From assembly GCA_024402115.1 (NCBI GenBank), contig JAKSJQ010000003.1, forward strand, positions 28,602 through 92,601: 64,000 nucleotides of DNA, written 5' to 3'. This stretch comes from Bacteroidales bacterium (lineage in GTDB: Bacteria; Bacteroidota; Bacteroidia; Bacteroidales; UBA932). Under the pieces are notes generated by a model. That model had not been told where the DNA came from. It was given only the letters and a program-made list of their open reading frames with translations, and made no database searches. Position numbers and translations under genes: made by a program. This document shows, piece by piece, positions 1 through 7,753 of the stretch (position 1 is its first letter; every line of letters begins with the position of its first letter).

Positions 1-648
<648 letters not shown>

Positions 649-677
649 TCCGGGATTATTCCCAAGAAATCCTCCTC

Positions 678-806
678 GCTTCTTAAAAAACTCTATTTGC
701 TATCCAAAAATACTCCCATAGCTTCTCATAAATACTATACTTGGTTTTCAAAAATCTCTGCTTGCTTCTCAAAAAATCTCTCCTTGGTTTTCAAAAAACT
801 TTTGTC
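678..806. repeat. Degenerate 21-22-bp tandem repeat, about six units
   Basis: Units begin near 678, 699, 721, 743, 764 and 786. Each has a pyrimidine-rich head (GCTTCTC or GGTTTTC), then an A-run, then a TCTCT-like tail. The alternate units at 743 and 786 are the most alike, as are those at 721 and 764. The stretch has open frames but no sign of being coding. It lies in the 580-1243 gap, which otherwise holds the palindromic element at 847-969 and a second tandem repeat at 1024-1120. Confidence 0.6.
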
Positions 807-846
807 GGATCTGCTGAAGGACAGTGGTTGTGTTGCCGTTTAGTGC

Positions 847-969
847 GTGGCGGCTAAGTCATTATTAGACAGCTATTTAAGCCAAATTAGGAGGTCAGTT
901 TTTGCCTACCTGTTTGAGTATATCTAATTAATTATCAGGAAGTTAACTGCCACGACTTTTGTGTCGTCC
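847..969. repeat. RAYT1-associated palindromic element, left copy
   Basis: The outer arms are GTGGCGGCTAA (847-857) and TTAACTGCCAC (943-953), with imperfect pairing between them. GCCTACC lies near the middle and the copy ends in TGTGTCGTCC (960-969). It is the same length as the copy at 3003-3125 and similar to it in the central and right-hand parts. The left arm is more diverged. Confidence 0.6.
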
Positions 970-1023
970 TGAAAAAAGTTTACCAAAAACCGCTACTTTT
1001 TATGGAAGCAAAGTGCTGTCGGG

Positions 1024-1120
1024 CGATGCAGCAAGCCCAGAAAAGGATGCTGTGTGCCCTTACAAAGATGTAGCGGGCCATACAAAGATGCAGCGTACCC
1101 AGACAAGGATGCTGCGTGAG
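1024..1120. repeat. Degenerate 20-21-bp tandem repeat, four to five units
   Basis: Successive units carry the core AAGATGCAGCG or AGGATGCTGCG followed by a CCC-rich spacer, for example CAAAGATGTAGCGGGCCATA and then CAAAGATGCAGCGTACCCAG. The array sits just downstream of the RAYT1 stop codon (the gene is on the minus strand) and has no relation to the array at 678-806. Confidence 0.6.
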
Positions 1121-1243
1121 TATTTTTAGCGAAGTGCCTATCGCGAGCCTCACCCGCCGCTACGGATACGGTTAAGAAACTCTGGATGAATTACTGGCGT
1201 ACCAATGCCGACCGGTGACGGCTGAGGCGAAAAGATACTTTTG

Positions 1244-2200
1244 CTACCGCTTTCGCATGTTGCGAAATATGCGACGGACTTCTTCGATGTCCAGATGAAG
1301 AAATCGGGCAATCTGCGTTTGATTCGCAGAAGTATTTTTAACGAAAGCCCTAATGAGGATGACATATTCCTGTTCAGATACATCATTGAAGGCGCGCTTC
1401 ATTTTTCTCCATCCCAATTTCCCTGCTACACGTATCATCTCAACGTAAGCGACATGATTGTCTGTGCCGTCATTCTCTGTCAGATCATATTCGCTTCCCG
1501 AGTTCGAATCCATGGCAATAAGCAATTTGTCCAGGCCTCCAAACATCTTGAGAATATACTCGTGCCTTATGAATGAATATTCGTGAATGATGAAATCCGT
1601 GAGTTGTTCTGACTCGTTAGCAGACAGGTCAGAAAATATTTTCCGTAATGTCTGATATTCAAGATGATGCCCCGACTTATGGAAAGCTTTCACTGTATCG
1701 ACCGCTCTTCTCATCTTTCGGCTTGCGCTTGAAAGACGCAATTTGTCTGAAAATGGATATTTGTTTCCGTCTGCATACGATATGAATGTCCAGCGGTCAT
1801 CTGCGCCATGATCAACCAATCGCTTTACGACGGGATTGTTGCCAAGATAGTTGACCGCTGTCATCTTGTCTTTCAATCGCAGTTTCTGAGCTGCCCCATA
1901 TGGTTTGCTGAACAGTGGTCCATGGCGATTGCAGCTCCTGTTGTAGGATAGCGTGAATACAGATGTGACTTGCCCGATGAAGCTCGATTGATCCAAGAGG
2001 GTCTCGGACTCCAAAAGCCAATGGATGTGATTAAACATTATGGTCAGTTGGACGGCCTTCACCCTGTACTTTGACGCTTGAATTGAAGCTATGGTGTAAT
2101 ATACCAACCTATCAATTCTGCTATAAAAAATAGTTCCACAGTCAACAGAACGTTGGTAGATGTGTTCGAGAGCATCTTTCCTGAAATGTCTTTTTTTCAT
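1244..2200 (-). CDS. REP-associated tyrosine transposase-like protein (RAYT1)
   Basis: This is a 318-residue member of the Y1/HUH single-strand transposase family (IS200/REP-associated type). The HUH motif is visible as H58-I-H60 in MFNHIHWLLE. The likely catalytic tyrosine is Y118 in AVNYLGNNP, the usual Y-x-x-x-N-P helix. The family is known to nick and rejoin palindromic repeats (REPs) in single-stranded DNA. The C-terminal 190 residues include a helix-turn-helix-like end (NQTQIARFLHLDIEEVRRI), which fits a DNA-binding tail. A TAATTTTG box on the minus strand (2229-2236) could drive it. Two other RAYT-like genes in this window (13366-14328 and 61796-62758) are only distantly similar. Palindromic elements lie on both sides (847-969 and 3003-3125). 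Confidence 0.8.
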   Translation of the reverse strand: MKKRHFRKDALEHIYQRSVDCGTIFYSRIDRLVYYTIASIQASKYRVKAVQLTIMFNHIHWLLESETLLDQSSFIGQVTSVFTLSYNRSCNRHGPLFSKPYGAAQKLRLKDKMTAVNYLGNNPVVKRLVDHGADDRWTFISYADGNKYPFSDKLRLSSASRKMRRAVDTVKAFHKSGHHLEYQTLRKIFSDLSANESEQLTDFIIHEYSFIRHEYILKMFGGLDKLLIAMDSNSGSEYDLTENDGTDNHVAYVEMIRVAGKLGWRKMKRAFNDVSEQEYVILIRAFVKNTSANQTQIARFLHLDIEEVRRIFRNMRKR

Positions 2201-2330
2201 GATGCAGGTAACGCGTGGTGGCGCAAGGCAAAATTAACACAGACCGGCAAAGTATCTATGGACACTGTTGGAGAACGAGTTATTCTTTCATTTTTTTGCA
2301 GCGTTTTAATAAATTCGGAGCGCAAAAAAG

Positions 2331-2338
2331 TATTTTTG
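2331..2338 (+). promoter_or_regulatory. -7 box for vsr
   Basis: TATTTTTG matches the Bacteroidetes TAnnTTTG -7 element and lies about 55 bp before the vsr start. No convincing TTG element is visible at the usual spacing. Confidence 0.4.
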
Positions 2339-2393
2339 CAGATACCAAGGAAAAATTACGGGAACAATTTCGACGGAAAACTTTAAATATTTC

Positions 2394-2993
2394 ATGACAG
2401 ATACGCGAAGACATATGAACATGGCGGCTATCAAGGGCAAGGATACAAAGCCTGAGATAGTGGTAAGACATGAACTATGGAGGCGCGGATTCCGATACAG
2501 GATGAATGTAAGGCGTCTTCCCGGATCCCCTGATATCGTGCTGGCCAAATATCGTACGGTCATATTCGTGAACGGCTGCTTCTGGCATGGTCATGATGGA
2601 TGTTCTAAGTATACGGTTCCTAAGACAAACGTCTCATTCTGGGAGGAGAAGGTCAGGAGAAACAAGTCTCGCGATGCCGTTTCCGTAGCTAGACTCGAAG
2701 GACTCGGATGGTCGGTCATCACGATATGGGAATGCGAATTGGCAAAATCAAGGCTGGACGAGACTATCGCACGTGTCGAGGCGGGTATTCTGGAGGGAGA
2801 AGTCCGTTGGCACATGCGTCAGGCACGAAGAAAGGCAGACAGAGCTTTCGCTATCTCGGAAGATCGTGAAAGGCGGAAGATCAGAGCTGCCTGGGAGGCT
2901 GAACTTCGTGAGGAATTCTCTGTTTCAGTACCTGCCAGCGTCGCAAAACTGTCCAGAGATCTGTCGGTTAATGACGATTTCGGTGTAGAGTGA
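2394..2993 (+). CDS. vsr: Very short patch repair endonuclease (Vsr)
   Basis: Vsr nicks DNA 5' of T:G mismatches left by deamination of 5-methylcytosine and so starts short-patch repair. The 199-residue product shows the family signature in order: an N-terminal GKDTKPE segment, the catalytic Asp in GSPDIV (D47), GCFWHGHDGC (C62, H65, H67, C70, giving a catalytic His and zinc ligands), PKTNVSFWEEK, and GWSVITIWECEL with the last zinc cysteine (C114). Known Vsr proteins are about 130-160 residues long. This one has about 70 extra, charged C-terminal residues. Vsr genes usually lie beside a Dcm-type cytosine methyltransferase, but none is present in this window. The gene lies in the RAYT1 island between two palindromic elements, which suggests it came in with that island. 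Confidence 0.93.
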   Translation: MTDTRRHMNMAAIKGKDTKPEIVVRHELWRRGFRYRMNVRRLPGSPDIVLAKYRTVIFVNGCFWHGHDGCSKYTVPKTNVSFWEEKVRRNKSRDAVSVARLEGLGWSVITIWECELAKSRLDETIARVEAGILEGEVRWHMRQARRKADRAFAISEDRERRKIRAAWEAELREEFSVSVPASVAKLSRDLSVNDDFGVE

Positions 2994-3002
2994 TTTTTTG
3001 CC

Positions 3003-3125
3003 GTGGCAGATATATGTCTGATAATCTGTTGGATATATCAAAACGGGTGGGCAAAAAATGCCTACCCGTTTTGTCTTAATAAATTATCTAACAGTAAATT
3101 ATCTGCAACGCGATATGTGTCGTCC
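3003..3125. repeat. RAYT1-associated palindromic element, right copy
   Basis: This is a long imperfect palindrome. The left arm begins GTGGCAGATA (3003-3012), the right arm ends in ATCTGCAACGCG (3101-3112), and the tail TGTGTCGTCC (3116-3125) is identical to that of the left copy. The core is the near-perfect hairpin at 3040-3072. It lies immediately after the vsr stop codon. Confidence 0.65.
3040..3072. terminator. Hairpin after vsr, probable terminator
   Basis: AAAACGGGTGGGC pairs with GCCTACCCGTTTT across a 7-nt A-rich loop. Because one arm begins with an A-run and the other ends in a T-run, it could stop transcription from either side. It is also the centre of the 123-bp element. Confidence 0.6.
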
Positions 3126-3162
3126 AGGATGTTTGCCGACTGAAATCTGCTTTATCTATTGC

Positions 3163-3260
3163 AGGGATACTACAGGATCCTATTTGAGAATACTTGTGGG
3201 ATCCTCTTCGGGGGAAATTCCTGAGTAATTGCCTGTAGGACCCTCTGCAGGAAAAACCGC
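3163..3260. repeat. Loose direct repeats rich in GGATCCT/AGGACCCT
   Basis: Variants such as ACAGGATCCTATTTGAG, GTGGGATCCTCTTCGGG and GTAGGACCCTCTGCAGG recur at irregular spacing. With the element at 3003-3125 and the small gene at 3271-3429 they fill the gap between vsr and the FAD oxidoreductase gene. From 3430 to 3571 only a short inverted repeat (3472-3503, GATTCACCGT / ACGGCGAATC) is visible. Confidence 0.3.
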
Positions 3261-3270
3261 CGTGGGAAAG

Positions 3271-3429
3271 CTACAGGAAAATCATCAGGATGACTAGGGC
3301 GATGAAGGCGAGGGCGGAGAGAATGACAGAGAGGTTGCTCTGTTTCTTCTGGTCGCCGAATCTGTTGATGTGACCTTTGAGAGGGTAGTCCCAGTCCTTT
3401 TCCTTGTTCTTGTCGTTGTCGTTTGCCAT
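3271..3429 (-). CDS. Small single-pass membrane protein (52 residues)
   Basis: A complete 52-codon frame starts with ATG at 3429 and stops with TAG at 3271. The N-terminal half is very charged (MANDNDKNKEKDWDYP), with a short GHINRFGDQKK block in the middle. The C-terminal 22 residues (from NLSVILSALAFIALVILMIF) form one clear transmembrane helix that reaches the end of the protein, as in tail-anchored proteins. I do not recognise the family and infer no function. The charge and hydrophobicity pattern is too regular for a chance frame. There is no Shine-Dalgarno sequence, as is normal here. Confidence 0.6.
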   Translation of the reverse strand: MANDNDKNKEKDWDYPLKGHINRFGDQKKQSNLSVILSALAFIALVILMIFL

Positions 3430-3571
3430 TATTCTGACTTTTTCACTATTCTGATCGACCCCTTCGAGGGAGATTCACCGTATTCTGTCACAAACGGCGA
3501 ATCCTAATCTTCCTATCGACCCAGCTAACGCTAGTCCCATCCGAAAAACTCCCTCTAATCCAGGACCCAGC

Positions 3572-5071
3572 TTAGTCCTGTACAAAAGGAACCTTGGCGT
3601 CGTGGCAGAGGCGCTGGGTCGCAAAACGGCCACTCATGACGGCGCAAGGCATGCCTCCGCATATGGTCCACTGCCCGCCGACATAGAGATTCTTGAGCCC
3701 GGGGATGCGTCCGCTGTGGCTTGCCGTGCCTGCGAACGGGGTACGTATGAAACTCATATATGAGCCTTTGTAGCTGCCGCAACGCTTGTGGAAGCTCATC
3801 GGGGTCGTGATCTCGAGCACCTTCATCCTTCCGGCGAGCTGCGGGAACTTCTCCGCGAGCGCCTCGACGAGGGCCTCGGCCATCTTCTGCTTCTCCTCCC
3901 TGTAGCGGGCAATCGACTCCTTGTGGTAGCGCTTCCATGTCTCGAAATCGGCCTCATACTGCATCATGAGGCACTGGAACACGAAGTGGCCTTTTGGCGC
4001 GAAATGAGGTTCGTCTGCATAGTGGTGGAAAAGGACATGGTCATGGAACCTGCGTCCGATGCGGAAAGGCTTGACCTTGAGGATCACGGTCGGGTCGATG
4101 TCGCCCGGCTCACCCTCGCATCCGATATAGACGACGGTATTGCTGAAGATAGGGAAGTTCCTTCGGTCACGCAGGCGCGAGTGGAAGAATCCGTCCTCGA
4201 ACTTGCCGTCGAGCATCTTGTCGAGAAGTAACTGAGGCGATACGCTAGAAATCACATAATCTGCCTCAAGGGTCTCTCCGCCACGGAGCTGGACTCCGAC
4301 CGCCTTGCCGTCCTTGACGAGAATCTTCTCTACCGGAGCGACAGTGCGCACCTTTCCTCCGAGCTCGGCGTACTTGCGTTCCATCCTCTGCTCGAGAGCG
4401 AGCGAACCGCCTTCCGGAAGGTTTGTGTTGCCCTTCACAGCGTACCCGAGTATGTACAGCATCGCCTCTGCATAATAGCCCTTCGGGAAGTAGCAGTTCA
4501 TCACGAATCGCAGGTCCTCGCTCTTGAAGCGGCGCGAATATTCCTCTATTGTGATGGTCGCGAACTTGCGGTGGATAGGGATGACCTTTCTCATGGACCA
4601 AACGAAGCGCAGCTTGTACCTCAGACTCGATATCTCCATCGGAACGTCTGCGTTCTGGAGCATGATTCCATACGCCTCGAGCGCGGATATGAACTCGTCG
4701 ATGGCCTCCTGATCCTCCGGACCGAAAGAGAGCATCTCTGCGCGCAGCTTCTCCAGCTCGAGGTACATGTGGAACTTGCGACCGGATGGTGTATCGGTGG
4801 CGAAGAACGGGTCCAACGGCGTGGTCTTGATGTCCGGACCGAGGGCTCCTACCTGGCACCACACCTTGTAGAGATCCTGATAAGGGTCGGTTCCGAGCAG
4901 CCAGTGTATGCTGTTGTCAATGTGGAAACCCTGACGGTCCCAACCGGTACATTCGCCTCCGAGATTGACTGTGCTTTCGAGTATGAGTGTATCGAATCCG
5001 CTCTTTTGTGCATAGATTGCTGAGGTAAGACCGGAGATGCCGCCTCCGATTACGAGTACACGCTGTTTCAC
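3572..5071 (-). CDS. FAD-dependent oxidoreductase, phytoene desaturase / retinol saturase-like
   Basis: The 499-residue product starts with a textbook FAD-binding beta-alpha-beta motif (VLVIGGGISGLTSAIYA, G9-x-G11-x-x-G14). LESTVNLGGECTGWDRQG follows, the second FAD contact typical of the CrtI/phytoene desaturase and retinol saturase group. The C-terminal block around LKNLYVGGQWTICGGMPCAVMSGR is the usual closing FAD signature. Members act on isoprenoids or other hydrophobic substrates, and the substrate cannot be read here. No carotenoid biosynthesis gene lies nearby. The divergent neighbour at 5222 is a Tat-exported flavoprotein, so a shared redox role is possible but unproven. The intergenic strip (5072-5221) has -7-like sequences for both directions but no clear match. 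Confidence 0.8.
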   Translation of the reverse strand: MKQRVLVIGGGISGLTSAIYAQKSGFDTLILESTVNLGGECTGWDRQGFHIDNSIHWLLGTDPYQDLYKVWCQVGALGPDIKTTPLDPFFATDTPSGRKFHMYLELEKLRAEMLSFGPEDQEAIDEFISALEAYGIMLQNADVPMEISSLRYKLRFVWSMRKVIPIHRKFATITIEEYSRRFKSEDLRFVMNCYFPKGYYAEAMLYILGYAVKGNTNLPEGGSLALEQRMERKYAELGGKVRTVAPVEKILVKDGKAVGVQLRGGETLEADYVISSVSPQLLLDKMLDGKFEDGFFHSRLRDRRNFPIFSNTVVYIGCEGEPGDIDPTVILKVKPFRIGRRFHDHVLFHHYADEPHFAPKGHFVFQCLMMQYEADFETWKRYHKESIARYREEKQKMAEALVEALAEKFPQLAGRMKVLEITTPMSFHKRCGSYKGSYMSFIRTPFAGTASHSGRIPGLKNLYVGGQWTICGGMPCAVMSGRFATQRLCHDAKVPFVQD

Positions 5072-5221
5072 TGTCGTTAGATGTGGTTGGTTTCAGACAC
5101 GAATATACGGATTAATTTCGTATCTTAGCGGAAACAAGGACACACTTGTGGCGGTCTGGTAGAAAATAGCAGAATAATAGGCTTAATAAGATATTTTTAT
5201 AGAGATTGACCAACATAAACT

Positions 5222-5992
5222 ATGGAAAAGAATAAGGAAATCACACGCAGGGACGCCATCAAGACGATGGGTGCCGCAGCCGCAGTCGTGGCGACCGGAG
5301 CAGTCGGAGTGGATGCTCTCGCAGCGGAAACCTCCGGAGGTGCGAATAGTGCCCCCGCAGACTCACTCAAGCTCAAGGTACTTCTCATCAACGGCAGTCC
5401 ACGTCCGAAGGGAAACACATTCACCATGCTCTCCGAGATCGCAGCGCAGCTCGAGAAGAACGGCATCGCCAGCGAGATCGTGCAGATCGGAACAAAGCCG
5501 GTACGCGGTTGCATCGCATGTGGCCAGTGCGGAATGAAGAGGCTCGGCAAATGCGTTTTCGACGATGACATCTGCAACCAGATGATCGCGAAGATGGCAG
5601 AATCTGACGGTCTCATCGTAGGTTCTCCAGTCTATTACGGAACTCCGAACGGAACCGTACTCTCTCTTCTCCATAGGATGGGATATTCGGCAAGCTCAGT
5701 GATGCAGGGCAAGCCAGCCGCCGGTATCACAGTATGCCGCAGAGGTGGTGGCACAGCGGCCTTCCAGACTCTCCAGATGCCATTCCAGATGCTGAACATG
5801 CCGATCGTGACCTCACAGTATTGGAACATCGCGTATGGCTCAGGCCAAGGTGAGGTCACCCAGGACGAGGAAGGCATGCAGACCATGAGAACACTCGCCG
5901 ACAACATGGCTTATCTTCTCAAGCAGATGGCTACTGGAACCGCCCAGAAGCCTCAGCGTGAGCGTGGCAAATTCACTAACTTCATCCGATAA
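5222..5992 (+). CDS. Tat-exported FMN-dependent NAD(P)H reductase-like flavoprotein
   Basis: The 256-residue product has a twin-arginine signal at the start (TRRDAIKTMGAAAAV, R9-R10, with a hydrophobic stretch to about residue 34), so it is probably folded with its cofactor and exported. The mature part is a flavodoxin-like fold: LLINGSPRPKGNT (about 55-66) is the FMN phosphate-binding loop of the NADPH-dependent FMN reductase/iron-sulfur flavoprotein family. The cysteines C97, C100 and C103 in RGCIACGQCG are placed as in iron-sulfur flavoproteins. SPVYYGTPNG is a second conserved flavin loop. The stop codon overlaps the start of the HAD phosphatase by one base (TAATG), so the two are translationally coupled. 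Confidence 0.85.
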   Translation: MEKNKEITRRDAIKTMGAAAAVVATGAVGVDALAAETSGGANSAPADSLKLKVLLINGSPRPKGNTFTMLSEIAAQLEKNGIASEIVQIGTKPVRGCIACGQCGMKRLGKCVFDDDICNQMIAKMAESDGLIVGSPVYYGTPNGTVLSLLHRMGYSASSVMQGKPAAGITVCRRGGGTAAFQTLQMPFQMLNMPIVTSQYWNIAYGSGQGEVTQDEEGMQTMRTLADNMAYLLKQMATGTAQKPQRERGKFTNFIR

Positions 5993-6657
5993 TGCTCAAG
6001 GCTGTAATCTTTGATTTCGACGGAACCCTAGCGGACACTGCGCCTGCCATCGTAGCGACGATGAAGCACACTTTCCGCGAGATGGGACTCCCAGAACCCG
6101 AGGAGGATCTCATCAAATCGACCATAGGCCTACCTCTGGAGGGTTGTTGCCGTATTTCCGGCAATCTCGATGAGGCTCAGGTCGAGGTGGCCACCAAGGT
6201 CTACCGTAGGATATTCAATGACTATGCAGCGACCCATACGAAAGTGTACCCAGGCGTCGTGGACACCATGAACGCTCTCGCCGCCAAGGGACTCAGGCTT
6301 GCGATTGCGACCAGCCGCGGACCGAATTCGCTTGACCTCGTGCTCAGCACCAATTCCATAGATGTGGTGTTCGAGACCCGAGTCACCGGCCATGACGGAT
6401 ATGCTCCGAAACCAGCTCCGGACATGGTGCTCGTGCTGCTCGAACGCATGGGGTTGTCAGCGGATGAGGCTCTTGTCGTCGGTGACACAACCTTCGATAT
6501 CGAGATGGGAAACGGCGCGAAATGCCGCACCTGTGCGGTGACCTACGGTAACCATGACCTCGAGAAACTGCTGACCGCGAATCCTACCTACCATATCGAT
6601 TCGATGCCGCAGCTGCTTGACATTCCGGAGGTGGCGGAGGTCGTACGCGGCAGGTGA
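5992..6657 (+). CDS. HAD-superfamily phosphatase, phosphoglycolate phosphatase-like
   Basis: The 221-residue protein carries all four HAD motifs. DFDGTLADT holds the nucleophile D8 and acid/base D10. ATSRG is motif II. A lysine in GYAPKPAPDM is motif III, and VVGDTTFDIEMG is motif IV. The alpha-helical cap inserted after motif I (subfamily IA) fits small-molecule phosphatases of the Gph/beta-phosphoglucomutase group. The exact substrate is unknown. It overlaps the flavoprotein gene by one base and is followed within 60 bp by a PfkB kinase, so the three probably form one transcript. Confidence 0.85.
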   Translation: MLKAVIFDFDGTLADTAPAIVATMKHTFREMGLPEPEEDLIKSTIGLPLEGCCRISGNLDEAQVEVATKVYRRIFNDYAATHTKVYPGVVDTMNALAAKGLRLAIATSRGPNSLDLVLSTNSIDVVFETRVTGHDGYAPKPAPDMVLVLLERMGLSADEALVVGDTTFDIEMGNGAKCRTCAVTYGNHDLEKLLTANPTYHIDSMPQLLDIPEVAEVVRGR

Positions 6658-6713
6658 GAACGGGTGTTATGGACATCGGAAGACCGGAGTCCGGATTGAA
6701 ATGCAGATTGAAA

Positions 6714-7700
6714 ATGGAAAGAAAGATCATAGGAATAGGCGAGACCGTGCTCGACGTCATCTTCAGGAATGACCAGCCCCAGTCGGCAACTCCAGGTGGC
6801 TCGACCTTCAATTCGATGATTTCCCTCGGAAGGGTAGTGCGCAAGGCCTGCCCGGAGGTGAAGATTCTGATGGTGACCGAAGTCGGAGACGACCATATCG
6901 GCCATATAGTCACAGATTTCATGGAACAGAACGGAGTCGGAACGGAGGCCGTGACCCGCAATCCGGGTACCCAGACCCATGTTTCCATGGCTTTCCTCGA
7001 CGATGACAACAACGCCCAGTACGAGTTTTATAAGGACCATGCGAGCGCATCTCTTTCTCCGGAGAAGGTGTTGCTGGTGGAGTTTTCCAAGGATGATCTC
7101 GTGCTCTTCGGCTCCTTCTTCGCCATCAATCCGAAGATTCGCGCCTTCACCAAGGCTCTGCTCGAAGCTGCGCGCAAGGCTGGCGCAACCATTTACTACG
7201 ACATCAACTTCCGCAAGAGCCATGTTCATGAGATTCCTGTGGTCATGGAGAACATACGCGAAAATTGCCGTCTGAGCGACGTGGTGCGCGGTTCGGACGA
7301 GGATTTCGGATATCTTTTCGGCACTACCGACCCATGCGAGATCTATCATAGGCATATCTCCGAGCTCTGCCCGAACTTCATATGCACCTGCGGTTTCCGT
7401 CCGGTGCACGTGTTCATGCCCGGATACCATGAGACTTTCCCTGTCCCGGAGGTCGAGACCGTCTCAACCATTGGCGCGGGAGACAATTTCAATGCAGGCT
7501 TTCTCTTCGGGCTGCTTCGTGCTGGCCTTGATGCGGACGGCAAACATGATGCGGACGGCGGGCGGCTTGAAAACCCTTCAGGAAAGCTTTCGGCGGCCGT
7601 TTTGCCCGAGCTTATCGGCCTTGCGGGTCGTTTCTCCGCTAACGTGTGCGCAAGCATCAACAACAATGTTGATGAAAATTTCGTAGACTCTTTGATATAG
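6714..7700 (+). CDS. PfkB-family carbohydrate kinase
   Basis: The protein shows the ribokinase/PfkB fold signatures. Near the N-terminus is TPGGSTFN (about 26-33), the sugar-binding di-glycine. Near the C-terminus is TIGAGDNFNAGF, with the catalytic base D257 in the anion-hole motif GAGD. I chose ATG 6714 because the protein from there (MERKIIGIGETVLDVIF) starts exactly like family members. Earlier starts at 6654 and 6669 add a tail unlike the family and would overlap the phosphatase. The segment between the signatures is typical of fructokinase- or adenosine-kinase-like members. With the preceding HAD phosphatase it may form a small sugar-phosphate module. The substrate is not determined. 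Confidence 0.85.
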   Translation: MERKIIGIGETVLDVIFRNDQPQSATPGGSTFNSMISLGRVVRKACPEVKILMVTEVGDDHIGHIVTDFMEQNGVGTEAVTRNPGTQTHVSMAFLDDDNNAQYEFYKDHASASLSPEKVLLVEFSKDDLVLFGSFFAINPKIRAFTKALLEAARKAGATIYYDINFRKSHVHEIPVVMENIRENCRLSDVVRGSDEDFGYLFGTTDPCEIYHRHISELCPNFICTCGFRPVHVFMPGYHETFPVPEVETVSTIGAGDNFNAGFLFGLLRAGLDADGKHDADGGRLENPSGKLSAAVLPELIGLAGRFSANVCASINNNVDENFVDSLI

Positions 7701-7753
7701 AAAATAAGCAGCTATGGGCCTTGCGCTACGCATTGTAGGCGCATGTCCGCGTC

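Larger units (their letters stand above)
847..3125. mobile_element. Possible composite unit: RAYT1 and vsr between two 123-bp palindromic elements
   Basis: Two copies of a 123-bp palindromic element (847-969 and 3003-3125) lie in the same orientation. They enclose a RAYT-like gene (minus strand) and an orphan vsr gene (plus strand). Both copies share GCCTACC near the centre, a right arm ending CTGCCAC or CTGCAAC, and an identical tail TGTGTCGTCC. That the block moved as one unit is an inference. No target-site duplication was identified. Confidence 0.4.

Noticed and set aside
847..3125. A classical insertion sequence with terminal inverted repeats
   Set aside because: The two end elements are in direct orientation and are palindromes in themselves. 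RAYT proteins do not use DDE-type inverted ends, and no target duplication was seen.
3472..3503. Terminator of the FAD oxidoreductase gene
   Set aside because: GATTCACCGT and ACGGCGAATC can pair, but the loop is long and no T-run follows on the minus strand.
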